DNA of 39,110 nucleotides, from contig CABPCP010000027.1 of the NCBI GenBank assembly GCA_902406105.1, positions 1 through 39,110 of the forward strand. Direction: 5' to 3'. This DNA comes from an uncultured Mordavella sp. Its GTDB lineage: Bacteria; Bacillota; Clostridia; Lachnospirales; Lachnospiraceae. The notes under the pieces were generated by a model that made no database searches, was not told the origin of the DNA, and worked only from the letters and a program-made list of their open reading frames with translations. Each line of letters begins with the position of its first letter. Within the stretch, counting starts at the first letter, position 1. Shown piece by piece: positions 7,327-16,257 of the stretch. The translations under genes and the position numbers were made by a program.

Positions 7327-8109
7327 TTAAATCAAAGTTTGTCCACCCGCAACAGTAATAGTCTGCCCTGTAATATAACTCGACATATCACTTGCCAAAA
7401 AAAGCACACAATCAGCCACTTCTTCAGGTGTTCCAAAGCGCTTTACTGGAACAGAATCAGCCACTTCCTGAACAAACTGCTCTGGTGTAATGTTCCTCTT
7501 TTCTGCCCACCATTTTGCCGCTCCCTGAGTCTGTTCTGTCATAATTTTTCCTGGCGCTACTGCATTGACAGTAATATTATATGGCGCCATTTCAAGTGCT
7601 AACCCCTGTGTAAAAAGCGAGACCGCTCCCTTTGATGCAGAGTACGCAACATTGTATCCCTCCCCAATTTTCCCAGCAATAGAAGAAAAATTAATAACTT
7701 TCCCGTATTTTCTTTCCTTCATTAATTCTGTCATTTTATAGTTCACAAAGTACGTTCCATCCAAATTAACCGACATTGTTTTATTCCAACCTTTTTTATC
7801 TACTTCATGAAGTAAGCCTAAAATAACTATTCCTGCCGCATGGACTAAAATATCAATCCCGCCGAACTCATTCCATGCCTTTAGAATTATATCATTTACC
7901 ATATTTTCATTTGATACATCTAATATATATTTTTTTACCTTTGTTTGGTATTTTTGCAGCAACTCTTGTTTTACTTTTTCCAGATTATCTTCCGCAATAT
8001 CTGCCAACGCAACATTAGCACCATTTTCCGCGAATTTTACCGCACAAGCTCTCCCCATTCCACTCGCCGCTCCAGTTATAAAGACATTTTTATTTTTTAA
8101 ATTTAACAC
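7327..8109 (-). CDS. short-chain dehydrogenase/reductase (SDR)
   Basis: A classical SDR of 260 residues. It has the nucleotide-binding motif TGAASGMGRA at the N-terminus, DILVHAAGIV (the NNAG equivalent), and the catalytic triad from NFSSIAG and YSASKGAV. It also has VNAVAPGKIMT and the C-terminal GQTITVAGGQTLI typical of sugar and 3-ketoacyl reductases. It probably oxidises or reduces a polyol hydroxyl with NAD(P). It lies between the solute-binding protein gene and the isomerase gene. A 160-bp gap containing a strong hairpin separates it from the binding-protein gene, so it may be expressed at a different level. Confidence 0.85.
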   Translation of the reverse strand: MLNLKNKNVFITGAASGMGRACAVKFAENGANVALADIAEDNLEKVKQELLQKYQTKVKKYILDVSNENMVNDIILKAWNEFGGIDILVHAAGIVILGLLHEVDKKGWNKTMSVNLDGTYFVNYKMTELMKERKYGKVINFSSIAGKIGEGYNVAYSASKGAVSLFTQGLALEMAPYNITVNAVAPGKIMTEQTQGAAKWWAEKRNITPEQFVQEVADSVPVKRFGTPEEVADCVLFLASDMSSYITGQTITVAGGQTLI

Positions 8110-8146
8110 TATTTATTACCCTCCAAATAATAAGCCACTTTTTTAC

Positions 8147-8185
8147 ATAACCGCCTTTCGTAAGCACATGACGAAAGGCGGTTAT
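8147..8185. other. intercistronic hairpin after the solute-binding protein gene
   Basis: ATAACCGCCTTTCG (8147-8160) pairs perfectly with CGAAAGGCGGTTAT (8172-8185) around an 11-base loop. On the minus strand no T-run follows, so it is a poor terminator. Hairpins at this place in ABC importer operons often protect the abundant binding-protein mRNA from 3' decay and let some transcription continue. Confidence 0.7.
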
Positions 8186-8271
8186 AAACTTTTGGATTTT
8201 TCACCAAAACTCCTCGTTATCTCAATATTACCACGTATTTAATTTTACTGGGAAACTCTCTTCACTTCAAA

Positions 8272-9288
8272 TTACTGATATTGTTCTAAGTTTTTAATGG
8301 CTTCTTCGGCTCCTTCTTTTGTAACAATTTCAAAACCACTATCTGTTACCATTTCCGGATTGCCGCCTTCAATAACTTCAAGTAGAACATTTATTGCTTC
8401 TTTCCCCGCCACATCGGGTGCCTGCGCAGTATTTGCGATTTCACTTCCGTCTTTTACCAGATTCAATCCATCTATTGTCCCATCAAAACCGATTACATCG
8501 ACTTCATCAAGTACACCAGCCTCTTCTAATGCTCTTACACACCCAATACCAATTGCATCACAAGCACACCAAAAAACTTCTACATCTGGATTTGCTGTCA
8601 AAATGTTCTGTGTTGCTGTATATCCTTGATCAACAGACCAATCTGTCGACTGTTCCGCAACAATATCACACCAATCATCTAACCCATCGTCAATTCCTGC
8701 TTTCCGCTTGTTCCCGTTATCATTGCCTTCTTCTCCGTTAATTTTAGCCAGCTTAGTTCCTTCGGGATAATTTTCTCTTATCCATTCTCCTGTTGCTACG
8801 GCGGCGCTATAATTATCAGTTCCTACAAACGGAATTCTTTCATAACCATCTGCTTCTAACGCATCTTGATCACAGTTGTTGTCCATCATAACAACCGGAA
8901 GGCCAGCATCTTGACATGCCTTAACTGAAACATTTGCTCCCTCTGCTGACATGGCTGCCATAACAAGGCCATCAAAAGTTCCATTTGAAATAATATTTTC
9001 AATCAGTTCTGTTTGTCCTGCCACATCTGTAAGTCCTTCTCCACTCGTAGCTTGGACAACTCCTTCATGCCCTAATGCTTCGCACTGCATCTTAGCCGCA
9101 TTCGAAAGAATAATCATATAAGGATCACTCAAACCATTTGGAACTATTGCTAATTTGTAACTATCTTTTTTCTCTGTTTCCTGCTCCTCTCCACTTCCAC
9201 TATCATCAACTGTTCCACATCCAATCAACGTAACGGCCAGGATAATTGCTATACATTCAGCTATGATTTTCCTTTTTTTCCTTTTCAT
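8272..9288 (-). CDS. sugar ABC transporter substrate-binding lipoprotein (RbsB-like)
   Basis: A 338-residue periplasmic-binding-protein-like lipoprotein. A charged start (MKRKKRK) and hydrophobic stretch lead to the lipobox LIGC with lipidation at Cys24, then an acidic linker rich in Ser/Glu. The mature part has the type I fold of ribose/galactose binding proteins: AIVPNGLSDPYMIILSNAAK, DGLVMAAMSAEGA, VVMMDNNCD, WCACDAIGIGCVRALEEAG and VIGFDGT. It delivers a sugar or polyol to the permease and ATPase encoded just upstream in the operon. It sits between the permease and the short-chain dehydrogenase gene and is framed by short inverted repeats at 8223-8236 and 9315-9328. Confidence 0.9.
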   Translation of the reverse strand: MKRKKRKIIAECIAIILAVTLIGCGTVDDSGSGEEQETEKKDSYKLAIVPNGLSDPYMIILSNAAKMQCEALGHEGVVQATSGEGLTDVAGQTELIENIISNGTFDGLVMAAMSAEGANVSVKACQDAGLPVVMMDNNCDQDALEADGYERIPFVGTDNYSAAVATGEWIRENYPEGTKLAKINGEEGNDNGNKRKAGIDDGLDDWCDIVAEQSTDWSVDQGYTATQNILTANPDVEVFWCACDAIGIGCVRALEEAGVLDEVDVIGFDGTIDGLNLVKDGSEIANTAQAPDVAGKEAINVLLEVIEGGNPEMVTDSGFEIVTKEGAEEAIKNLEQYQ

Positions 9289-9347
9289 AAATTTTCCTCC
9301 TTTACTTTTTTATAACGTGGTAATATTGCAAGACAATATTATTTCTA

Positions 9348-10328
9348 TTATTCCGCCTTTCGTTCTTCTGATTTATCCACCAGGACTGCTCCAACAATAA
9401 CAAGCCCCGTAATAATCTGCTGATAGTATACGGATACATCCAACATCTGTAATCCATTTTTTAAAATTGTAAGAAGCAATGCTCCCACTAATGTATTCCT
9501 CAGCTTTCCTTGTCCGCCTGAAAGTGCAATTCCGCCAATTACACAAGAGGCAATCGCATCCATCTCATATCCTTTACCAGATGTTGGAGACGCATAAGCC
9601 AACCTAGCAAGTAACATCAATGCGGCAATCGCTGAAAATAATCCTGCTAATGTATATACTAAAATCTCAACCATTTTAGTATTGATTCCGGATAGTCGTG
9701 CCGCCTGTACATTTCCTCCCAACGCATATACATGTCTCCCAAATTTAGTTTTCCCCATTACAAATATCATAATTATATATAGGATAATCAAACAGTAGAC
9801 AAACGTCGGAATTCCTAAAATTGTCAGTTTTGCAAATGCATTCAGTTCTCCTGGTAATCCTGAGATTGGTTGTCCCCCATTCAGTGCAAGTGCACCACCT
9901 TCTGCCATCTCCATAATTCCAAGTGTCATTATAAAAGCCGGCAATTTTCCATAACTAATTCCTATTCCGGTTACAGCCCCAACCAAGCACCCTGCTACTA
10001 CTGTCAAAACTAATGCTATCCCTAAGGGCAGTCCTCCTTTTACGATCAATAAAGCACAAATCATTCCATTAAATCCCAACATACTTCCACTAGACAAATC
10101 GATACCACCTGTCAAAATAACAATAGAAGCCCCTATCGCCATAACACCTACAATGGAGGACTGCACAACAATATTGGTTATATTATTCCAACTAAGATAA
10201 TCAATTCCCCTAACTTTACATAAAAGTGTAAATACTAAGATAATGGCTATGACACCTATGTAAAGAGCAATTTCTGAAAGCCACTTTCTTTTATTTTGAG
10301 CTAGTTCTACAACTTTTTTATTTTCCAC
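9348..10328 (-). CDS. sugar ABC transporter permease (RbsC-like)
   Basis: About 326 residues with eight or more hydrophobic segments. It has the RbsC-family motifs VGVMAIGASIVILTGGIDLS near the N-terminus, MTLGIMEMAEG, the loop LGGNVQAARLSGI, and AIASCVIGGIALSGGQGKL. It forms the membrane channel of the importer. The start is placed at GTG 10328 because GGAGGTGA lies at 10334-10341. This overlaps the end of the ATPase gene by 11 bases and gives translational coupling. An earlier in-frame ATG at 10352 lacks a ribosome site. Confidence 0.88.
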   Translation of the reverse strand: MENKKVVELAQNKRKWLSEIALYIGVIAIILVFTLLCKVRGIDYLSWNNITNIVVQSSIVGVMAIGASIVILTGGIDLSSGSMLGFNGMICALLIVKGGLPLGIALVLTVVAGCLVGAVTGIGISYGKLPAFIMTLGIMEMAEGGALALNGGQPISGLPGELNAFAKLTILGIPTFVYCLIILYIIMIFVMGKTKFGRHVYALGGNVQAARLSGINTKMVEILVYTLAGLFSAIAALMLLARLAYASPTSGKGYEMDAIASCVIGGIALSGGQGKLRNTLVGALLLTILKNGLQMLDVSVYYQQIITGLVIVGAVLVDKSEERKAE

Positions 10329-11829
10329 TTTGCTCACCTCCATATAGTGCATATTCCAAAATTTGTTTTTGAGTCAATTTTTTTGTATTTTCCAAAATTG
10401 TTGCTATTTTTCCAGCATGCATTACCATAATACGATCACTCATTTTCATAATCTCCACTAAATCGGAGGAAATCATAATAACGGAACCTCCTTTTTGGGA
10501 TAATTCCTTAATAATATTATAAATTTCTTCTCTTGCCCCAACGTCTATCCCTCTTGTAGGCTCATCGATAATATATACATCCGCATTATTGGCCACCCAT
10601 TTTGCTATTACAACCTTTTGCTGATTTCCCCCTGACAAACGTCGAACTTCTTGTTGATAGCTTGTCGCTTTTACATTCAATCTTTTCATGTACTCTTTCA
10701 CATAAGAAGGGATTTTTTTTGTTTTCAAAATATACTTTCCAAACTGCGACAAATTTGGCAAAATAATATTATCCGCTACTGAATGATTTAAGATTAGCCC
10801 CTCGTCTTTTCGATCTTCGCTAAGATAAACAATCCCCTTTTTTATTGCATCGTTTATGTTGTTTTTCTTTAATTCCTTAGTATCATTCTGACAAGTGATT
10901 TTTCCACCATCTTTTCGATATGCTCCAATAATACATTTCGCCATTTCTGTCCGACCAGACCCTACCAATCCAGCAACTCCCAGTACCTCTCCTTTATACA
11001 AATGAAAAGAAATATTTTTTAGCAATGACTTATAAAATAAATTTTCCACCCGAAGAGCACAATATTCTTTGTTAATATAAGGATTCTTTTCTTTCTCAAA
11101 CTGAACCTCTCTGTTTACCATCAATTTTGTCAACTCTTCTGTATTGGTATTTACTAGATCCAATGTTGCTATATACTTTCCGTCCCTCAAAACCGTACAT
11201 CTATCACCTATTTCAAATAGTTCAGACATTCTGTGAGAAATATAAATAATCCCTATATTTTCTTCTTTTAATTTACGAATCACTTCAAATAAACGCTCGG
11301 TTTCCTTATCTGTGATTGCTGCTGTGGGTTCATCTAAAACTAAAATTTTTAACTCTGTTGAAAGCGCCTTAGCAATCTCGACCATTTGCTTTTGTGCTAC
11401 ACTTAGGTTTTTTACAAGCGCCTTTGGATTGATTTCAACCCCCAGACGTTTTAGAACTTTCTCTGATTCTGAAATCATTTTTTTACGGTCTATCACAATT
11501 CCATTATGAAATTCTTTTCCCAAAAAAATATTCTCATAGACACTTGTATAGGGATTCAAATTGAATTCTTGATAAATTACACTAATTCCCGCATCAATTG
11601 CCGCTTTAGTTGAAAGACCATCTAGTTTTTCTCCAGACAGAAAAATTTCTCCCTTTTCCTTTTTATAGGCTGCCGACAATATTTTAATAAGTGTAGATTT
11701 TCCCGCTCCATTTTCTCCTAAAAGTACATGTACTTCTCCCTTTCTCACATCCAGACTTACATTATCTAACACCTGCACGCCTGAAAAGCTTTTACAAATT
11801 CCTTTCATTTGAAGTGCTAGTTCTTCCAC
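10318..11829 (-). CDS. sugar ABC transporter ATPase with two nucleotide-binding domains (RbsA-like)
   Basis: This 503-residue double ATPase is typical of the ribose/galactose importer class. The first domain has Walker A LGENGAGKSTLIKIL, a signature region LSVAQKQMVEIAKAL and Walker B ILVLDEPTAAI. The second has the degenerate P-loop VAGLVGSGRTEM, LSGGNQQKVVIAKW and VYIIDEPTRGIDVGA. The degenerate second P-loop is normal for RbsA/MglA proteins. It energises uptake through the adjacent permease. Its end overlaps the permease start, and its own start follows the TIM-barrel isomerase gene by 16 bp. Confidence 0.92.
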   Translation of the reverse strand: MEELALQMKGICKSFSGVQVLDNVSLDVRKGEVHVLLGENGAGKSTLIKILSAAYKKEKGEIFLSGEKLDGLSTKAAIDAGISVIYQEFNLNPYTSVYENIFLGKEFHNGIVIDRKKMISESEKVLKRLGVEINPKALVKNLSVAQKQMVEIAKALSTELKILVLDEPTAAITDKETERLFEVIRKLKEENIGIIYISHRMSELFEIGDRCTVLRDGKYIATLDLVNTNTEELTKLMVNREVQFEKEKNPYINKEYCALRVENLFYKSLLKNISFHLYKGEVLGVAGLVGSGRTEMAKCIIGAYRKDGGKITCQNDTKELKKNNINDAIKKGIVYLSEDRKDEGLILNHSVADNIILPNLSQFGKYILKTKKIPSYVKEYMKRLNVKATSYQQEVRRLSGGNQQKVVIAKWVANNADVYIIDEPTRGIDVGAREEIYNIIKELSQKGGSVIMISSDLVEIMKMSDRIMVMHAGKIATILENTKKLTQKQILEYALYGGEQSGK

Positions 11830-11845
11830 ATTTCCCCCTCCTTCC

Positions 11846-12682
11846 CTAAATACTTCCGTTGTAACCTCTAAAAGATTTCTTTAGGATATCAATATCTTGC
11901 CTCATTAATTCAATCGCATCTTTATCACAGTGATTCATTGGTGGCTGGTCATAATAATTTTCCAAATGCACAAATCCTTGATATCCAATCTCACATAATG
12001 CCTTTACCGATTCATAATACGAGGTCGCTCCTTCTCCTAGAAGGGCGGCGCTAAGTTCTCCTTCTTTTCCATCTTTTACGTGCACTTCACAAATTCTGTC
12101 ACCCAATTCCCGTATCATATCCGGTGCGAAATACCCTTTGTTCAAATATGGATTTTGCGTATCCATATAAATTTTTAGGTTTGGATATCCAACTTCCTCT
12201 ATGAGCCGGATATCCTCTTTTACAGATAATGCATTTTCCGTTGCCACTTGGATTCCTGCCTCTCCCGCCAGTTGACATGCTCTGCGCAAAAAAATCACAA
12301 GTTCCTGGAAATCTTTCTCCGTTTCTATCCGACTTTCTCCAAATGCCGGAAACTGTATCAAAGGAAGTTTCATTCTCTTTGCAATTTCTACTGATTTTTC
12401 TAACGCCAGCAACGCCACTTTTTTCTCGGGAGAATCCACCGGTTTCGTAATTCCATAATAGTCCAAACAATTAACTGCAACCGCGGAGAACTCAATTCCA
12501 TATTTAACTTTTTCTTCCAAATAAGCATCTTGGATATATGGATTAGATAAGGGGAAACTATGTTCATAGTCTCCCTGAAAAAGTTCTACTCCATCTAGGC
12601 CCATATCTTTTACAAATTTGCAAATGTATGGCCCCTGGATAGGAGACGCCCACTCACATATGCCAAACTTTATCTTCCCCAT
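11846..12682 (-). CDS. TIM-barrel sugar phosphate isomerase/epimerase (second copy type)
   Basis: The 278-residue xylose-isomerase-like TIM barrel begins KIKFGICEWASPIQGPYICK. Probable metal ligands lie in VATENALS, IYMDTQNPYLNKG, CEVHVKDGK and VHLENYYDQ. It is only distantly similar to the 325-residue isomerase at 6330, so the two probably act at different steps. Relatives include IolE, IolH, IolI and hydroxypyruvate-isomerase-like enzymes. It lies between the 391-residue zinc dehydrogenase gene and the transporter genes in one operon. That dehydrogenase probably makes a keto-sugar which this enzyme or its relative rearranges, but this is inference. Confidence 0.8.
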   Translation of the reverse strand: MGKIKFGICEWASPIQGPYICKFVKDMGLDGVELFQGDYEHSFPLSNPYIQDAYLEEKVKYGIEFSAVAVNCLDYYGITKPVDSPEKKVALLALEKSVEIAKRMKLPLIQFPAFGESRIETEKDFQELVIFLRRACQLAGEAGIQVATENALSVKEDIRLIEEVGYPNLKIYMDTQNPYLNKGYFAPDMIRELGDRICEVHVKDGKEGELSAALLGEGATSYYESVKALCEIGYQGFVHLENYYDQPPMNHCDKDAIELMRQDIDILKKSFRGYNGSI

Positions 12683-12708
12683 GTTCCATCCCCCAATCTA
12701 TCTTTCCA

Positions 12709-13884
12709 TTACCAGTTCGGTGTCACCACAAATTTTCCGCCTTCCAGACTAGCCGCCGCCTCGATCGCCTCGATTGCTTGTTCCAGGGGATAACACCTGG
12801 TCAAAAACTTACTGGGATCAATTCTTCGGTTTGCGATCAATCGAATCACATGCGGCCAGATATCATGTCCAGAACTTCCAATGGAACAATGATAATTCAC
12901 TCCTTTCTTTTGCAGATATGTGGACATAATCGGTGTCCTTGTGGCCGAAATCCCGATTTGCGCAATCGTTCCGCCTACACTCATCATTTTTTCAATCTCT
13001 GGAATCGTTTCTGCCTGATGATGTGTCGCTTCTACAGCCATCTCTACCCCAATACCATTCGTAAGTTCCATTACCTTCTCGCTTGGACTGCTTCCTTCCT
13101 GGAACAATTTATCTGGATCAAACACATAGTCTGCACCTACATCCTTTGCCAGTTTCATCCTTAGAGGATTTTTATCAAAAGAAATAATTTTTGCAGCCCC
13201 TGCCGCCTTTGCCAGCGACAACGCAGACAGGCCTATCGGTCCGGCGCCGAACACCGCCACGTTTCCCCCTGGCCGGAATCCTCCTCCTCTGGTGAACATC
13301 CCGTTATAAGCAACTGCTGTCGGCTCTACCATAGACGCCACTTCCAATGCTCTTTCTTTACTTCCATATACAGGTACAAGGTCTTCTACATGAAAACAAA
13401 ATTTTTCTTTTGCCACCAGATATTCCGCAAAAGCTCCATCCAGTGAAAAGCCGATTTCTTCCAGATTCTCACACTGATTAAACAGACCCGCCCGACATGC
13501 AGAGCATTCGCCGCACCAGTTCATTGTTTCTGCAACTACCAGATCCCCCTCCTTAAATCCTTTAACATTCTTCCCTACCTGGACAATCTCTCCGGAAAAC
13601 TCATGTCCAATCACAACGGGTAGTTTGCAATGACCGCAGTAATAGGTATAATCATTTTCATCGGCCCCCAGAAACATGGTATCGGAACCACATACCGCAG
13701 CACCTCCCACTTTCAGCAGCACTTCATCATCCCTGGGAACCGGTACTGGTTTTTCTACCAACTCCAGCTTCGGATGACAAAACAGATCGCTTCCCATGAT
13801 CGCCCGTTTATCCCGTTTCTCCCTTTCCGTAGGCTGATACCCTTCTCTGGGCTTCCATTCCGCACTTACCTGTAATGCTTTCAT
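12709..13884 (-). CDS. zinc-dependent dehydrogenase resembling scyllo-inosose 3-dehydrogenase (IolM-like)
   Basis: A 391-residue medium-chain dehydrogenase, longer than usual because of an N-terminal extension (EWKPREGYQPTEREKRDKR) before the first conserved strand. Catalytic zinc ligands are in AAVCGSD and VIGHEFSGE. The structural zinc cluster is NWCGECSACRAGLFNQC, and the Rossmann loop is AVFGAGPIGLSA. From memory, the long N-terminus and the insertion before GHEFSG match the IolM-type dehydrogenases that oxidise keto-inositol. This should be treated as a hypothesis. It is the first gene of the operon and stands opposite the AraC-type regulator, so it is probably the first or second catabolic step. 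Confidence 0.8.
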   Translation of the reverse strand: MKALQVSAEWKPREGYQPTEREKRDKRAIMGSDLFCHPKLELVEKPVPVPRDDEVLLKVGGAAVCGSDTMFLGADENDYTYYCGHCKLPVVIGHEFSGEIVQVGKNVKGFKEGDLVVAETMNWCGECSACRAGLFNQCENLEEIGFSLDGAFAEYLVAKEKFCFHVEDLVPVYGSKERALEVASMVEPTAVAYNGMFTRGGGFRPGGNVAVFGAGPIGLSALSLAKAAGAAKIISFDKNPLRMKLAKDVGADYVFDPDKLFQEGSSPSEKVMELTNGIGVEMAVEATHHQAETIPEIEKMMSVGGTIAQIGISATRTPIMSTYLQKKGVNYHCSIGSSGHDIWPHVIRLIANRRIDPSKFLTRCYPLEQAIEAIEAAASLEGGKFVVTPNW

Positions 13885-13931
13885 AAAACCTTTTCCTCCT
13901 TTTCCCCCAAATAATCTTTCAAAATGACCTT

Positions 13932-13970
13932 TATAACAAAACTGCTCATTTTATAACAATCTTCTTGACG
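13932..13970. promoter_or_regulatory. paired operator-like half-sites C upstream of the IolM-like gene
   Basis: Half-sites begin at 13932 (TATAACAAAACTGCTC) and 13952 (TATAACAATCTTCTTGA), 20 bp apart. They match pair A before the transketolase operon. On the minus strand the bases also read TTGTTA-N18-TATAAA, a plausible promoter 48-86 bp before the dehydrogenase start. Confidence 0.55.
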
Positions 13971-14038
13971 ATATTTTTTATCCAAAATCTCTCAGAGCAT
14001 AAATATAGCCATATTTTTGTATATATTTCCCGTTTTGT

Positions 14039-14067
14039 TTGCATTATTTTGTTTTTGATGGTATAAT
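14039..14067 (+). promoter_or_regulatory. promoter of the araC-type regulator gene
   Basis: TTGCAT at 14039-14044 and TATAAT at 14062-14067 are separated by 17 bp. Transcription would start near 14074, leaving operator pair D inside the 5' leader. Confidence 0.55.
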
Positions 14068-14092
14068 TGTAACAACAATTTTGCCATTGTTC

Positions 14093-14130
14093 TATAATTA
14101 TATTCCTGTTTAAAATAACAATATTCTTTA
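14093..14130. promoter_or_regulatory. paired operator-like half-sites D in the regulator leader
   Basis: Half-sites begin at 14093 (TATAATTATATTCCTG) and 14114 (AATAACAATATTCTTTA), 21 bp apart, ending 15 bp before the ATG. The second is the best match to 4715. Binding downstream of the presumed start of transcription would repress the regulator gene itself. Confidence 0.55.
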
Positions 14131-14145
14131 TTTGGAGGTGTCAAT

Positions 14146-15060
14146 ATGCCAGCAAATATGCCGCGTGAGATCAAAGTCGACAAAAATATGAGAGAACTAA
14201 ATCCCCATGGCAACTATGGTTTTCCGATCTATCTTCTCCATATTACTTTATCTGCTTATCCATTTGGGCGACTCAACTGCCACTGGCATCCAGAGATTGA
14301 GATTATGCTTGTTCAAGATGGATCCATGGTCTATCAGGTAAACCAGACCACTTATCATCTCACGGAAGGGGATTGTCTTTTTGTAAATTCCAACGCCCTC
14401 CATTCCGCTTCTATGTTTGAAGGCAGCGACTGCCATTATCTCGTTGCTACTTTTAATTCCAATCTAGTATATGGGTACGAAAAAAGTGACATTGATACCA
14501 ACTACACTTTTCCTCTTCTGAATGCGGATTCTTTTCCTTCTTTCATTTTCCGCGCCGGCACTGAAGAAGCTCTTTTATTCAGCAAATACTTAGAGGAAAT
14601 CGCTGCTTTTTATGAATCAAGATCTTCCTGCTATGAACTCCATATCAAGAGCCGCCTCTGCGAATTATGGACCATTGTTTTTGAATCCTTCCAGCAGCGC
14701 CAGTCCTCGTCCGGCTCTGGTTTGACTGAAATCAAACAGATTTCCCGTTTAAAAAACGCTCTTTTATTCATTCATGCCCACTATACGGAGCCCATCACTC
14801 TGGATCAGATGGCAGAATCGTGCCATACCAGCAAAAGCGAGTTCTGCCGCATCTTCAAGAAAACACTGCATCAGACACCTTTTGAATACCTGCTCCGTTA
14901 CCGGATACAAAAAAGCCTCTCACTTCTGGTCTCCGATTCTCTCAATATCACGGAAATCGCCCAGCAGGTAGGCTTTTCTGGCCCCAGCTATTATTCTGAA
15001 GTCTTTCGCAAATATATGAATTGTTCCCCGAGGGAATATAAAAAACGTCTTGTTGTATAA
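14146..15060 (+). CDS. AraC-family transcriptional regulator with N-terminal cupin sensor
   Basis: A 304-residue regulator. Residues of about 30-100 form a cupin-like sugar sensor: NCHWHPEIEIMLVQDGSMVY, then LTEGDCLFVNSNALHS. The last 100 residues are a double helix-turn-helix: ITLDQMAESCHTSKSEFCRI and, after the linker, SLNITEIAQQVGFSGPSYYS ending with FRKYMNCSPREYKK. Such proteins usually activate sugar operons when the inducer binds. It is divergent from the IolM-like dehydrogenase gene with 261 bp between them. The paired 21-bp-spaced repeats in this gap and upstream of transketolase are its best candidate targets. GGAGG at 14134-14138 fixes the ATG at 14146. Confidence 0.9.
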   Translation: MPANMPREIKVDKNMRELNPHGNYGFPIYLLHITLSAYPFGRLNCHWHPEIEIMLVQDGSMVYQVNQTTYHLTEGDCLFVNSNALHSASMFEGSDCHYLVATFNSNLVYGYEKSDIDTNYTFPLLNADSFPSFIFRAGTEEALLFSKYLEEIAAFYESRSSCYELHIKSRLCELWTIVFESFQQRQSSSGSGLTEIKQISRLKNALLFIHAHYTEPITLDQMAESCHTSKSEFCRIFKKTLHQTPFEYLLRYRIQKSLSLLVSDSLNITEIAQQVGFSGPSYYSEVFRKYMNCSPREYKKRLVV

Positions 15061-15120
15061 ATTATACCATGCGGGAATTTTTATATTATTTCCAATATTT
15101 TCCAACTATTTCCAGACACA

Positions 15121-15171
15121 AAAAGAAAGCAGCAGGAACTCTTGAAACCATAGTTCCTGCTGCTTTCTTTT
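15121..15171. terminator. bidirectional terminator between araC-type and Rpn-family genes
   Basis: A perfect 20-base inverted repeat (15121-15140 with 15152-15171, core GCAGCAGGAACT) encloses an 11-base loop. A-rich and T-rich tails on both sides let it end both convergent genes. Confidence 0.92.
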
Positions 15172-15195
15172 CCCATTTTATCTTTAAAATCTTAA

Positions 15196-16257
15196 TTACT
15201 TCCCCAGACTCTTCCGGGCCGTCTCGATCTCTTGTCCAGAGATCCCGGTGTATTTCTCAATATCACCAGCAGAAAATCCGTTGTTCAGCATATTTTTCAC
15301 TACCAAAAGGATCTCTGCCTGCCTTCCTGTTTTTTCGCCTTCCTTTATTCCGTTCTCTCTTCCTTCTTCCATCCCACGCTCTCTTCCTTCCCGCAGCGCA
15401 TCTGCATACCATTCCTCCATCGCCTGACACATATCGATCTTTCCCTCCTTCTCCAAGCCTTTTATTTCTTCTATATCTTTTAACAGTTTTTCTGAATGCA
15501 GAAACGCCCGCAGCGCTTGATACGTCTCTACATCAATTTCCTGGAAATATTCCTCATTTTCCCACAGATATTTCTGCAGTTCCTCCCTTTTTCCCCTACA
15601 TTTTAACATGCCGAATACTTGCTGTAAATCTGTATGAAACCTCCCCCATTCTCCCATATTCCCCGCGTCCACCAGGTTAATATGATAATTGGGAAGATAC
15701 TGGCGCAGCATTTCCGTATCTCCTGTAATCCCATCTATCTGAAATAGATCATAAAGCTCCCAAGCGCCGTCCCACTTCTTCAGATCATAGTAGAAGACCA
15801 GCGTGATCACCGGCTGAATCTTATCCCCTTTGCGGAATCTGGATAAATACTCCTCTCCAGTCATGCGCCCGCCGGTTTCCCACGGGTATCGCCAATTTCC
15901 CTCTTCCCTTTCTCTTTTTGTCTGTTTCCACCGCTGTCGAATCTGGTCCGTATAAGTCAGGCTGTCATAGAGCATGTTCCTTACAGGCATAGCGTAATGT
16001 ACCTTCTCCTGAGTCTCACAGGCTAAAACCGTAAGAGTAGCTCCCTTTTCCCACCGCTTTACGATATCTCTGTACCGCTGAACACTTTTCTCTTTCTTTT
16101 CTCTTCCAGCGATCAGCATATCGGTTTCCCGATCCAGACATTCCAACTCTTCCGGACGGATTACTTCTCTGCCTCCAAACAATAGGCCGTTAAACAGATC
16201 CGCAAATCTCCTGTCGTCACTCAGCCATTGATTTACTGCCACATTTGCTTTCCCCAT
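15196..16257 (-). CDS. Rpn-family PD-(D/E)XK nuclease/putative transposase (second copy)
   Basis: The 353-residue protein begins GKANVAVNQWLSDDRRFADL, followed by FNGLLFGGREVIRPEELECL. It has YTDQIRQRW, the ITLVFYYDLKKWDG core and an acidic, repetitive C-terminus (EGRERGMEEGRENGIKEGEK) that is probably helical. This is a different subtype from the copy at 4826; only the overall plan is shared. The true start is ATG 16257 with GAGGAGGC just upstream. The frame is open to 16506 but has no ribosome site there. No target-site duplication or transposon ends were seen around it. The stretch 16258-16482 upstream holds no gene I can support. Confidence 0.72.
   Translation of the reverse strand: MGKANVAVNQWLSDDRRFADLFNGLLFGGREVIRPEELECLDRETDMLIAGREKKEKSVQRYRDIVKRWEKGATLTVLACETQEKVHYAMPVRNMLYDSLTYTDQIRQRWKQTKREREEGNWRYPWETGGRMTGEEYLSRFRKGDKIQPVITLVFYYDLKKWDGAWELYDLFQIDGITGDTEMLRQYLPNYHINLVDAGNMGEWGRFHTDLQQVFGMLKCRGKREELQKYLWENEEYFQEIDVETYQALRAFLHSEKLLKDIEEIKGLEKEGKIDMCQAMEEWYADALREGRERGMEEGRENGIKEGEKTGRQAEILLVVKNMLNNGFSAGDIEKYTGISGQEIETARKSLGK

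Noticed and set aside
8147..8185. Transcription terminator after the solute-binding protein gene
   Set aside because: There is no T-run on the minus strand after the stem, and two operon genes lie downstream.
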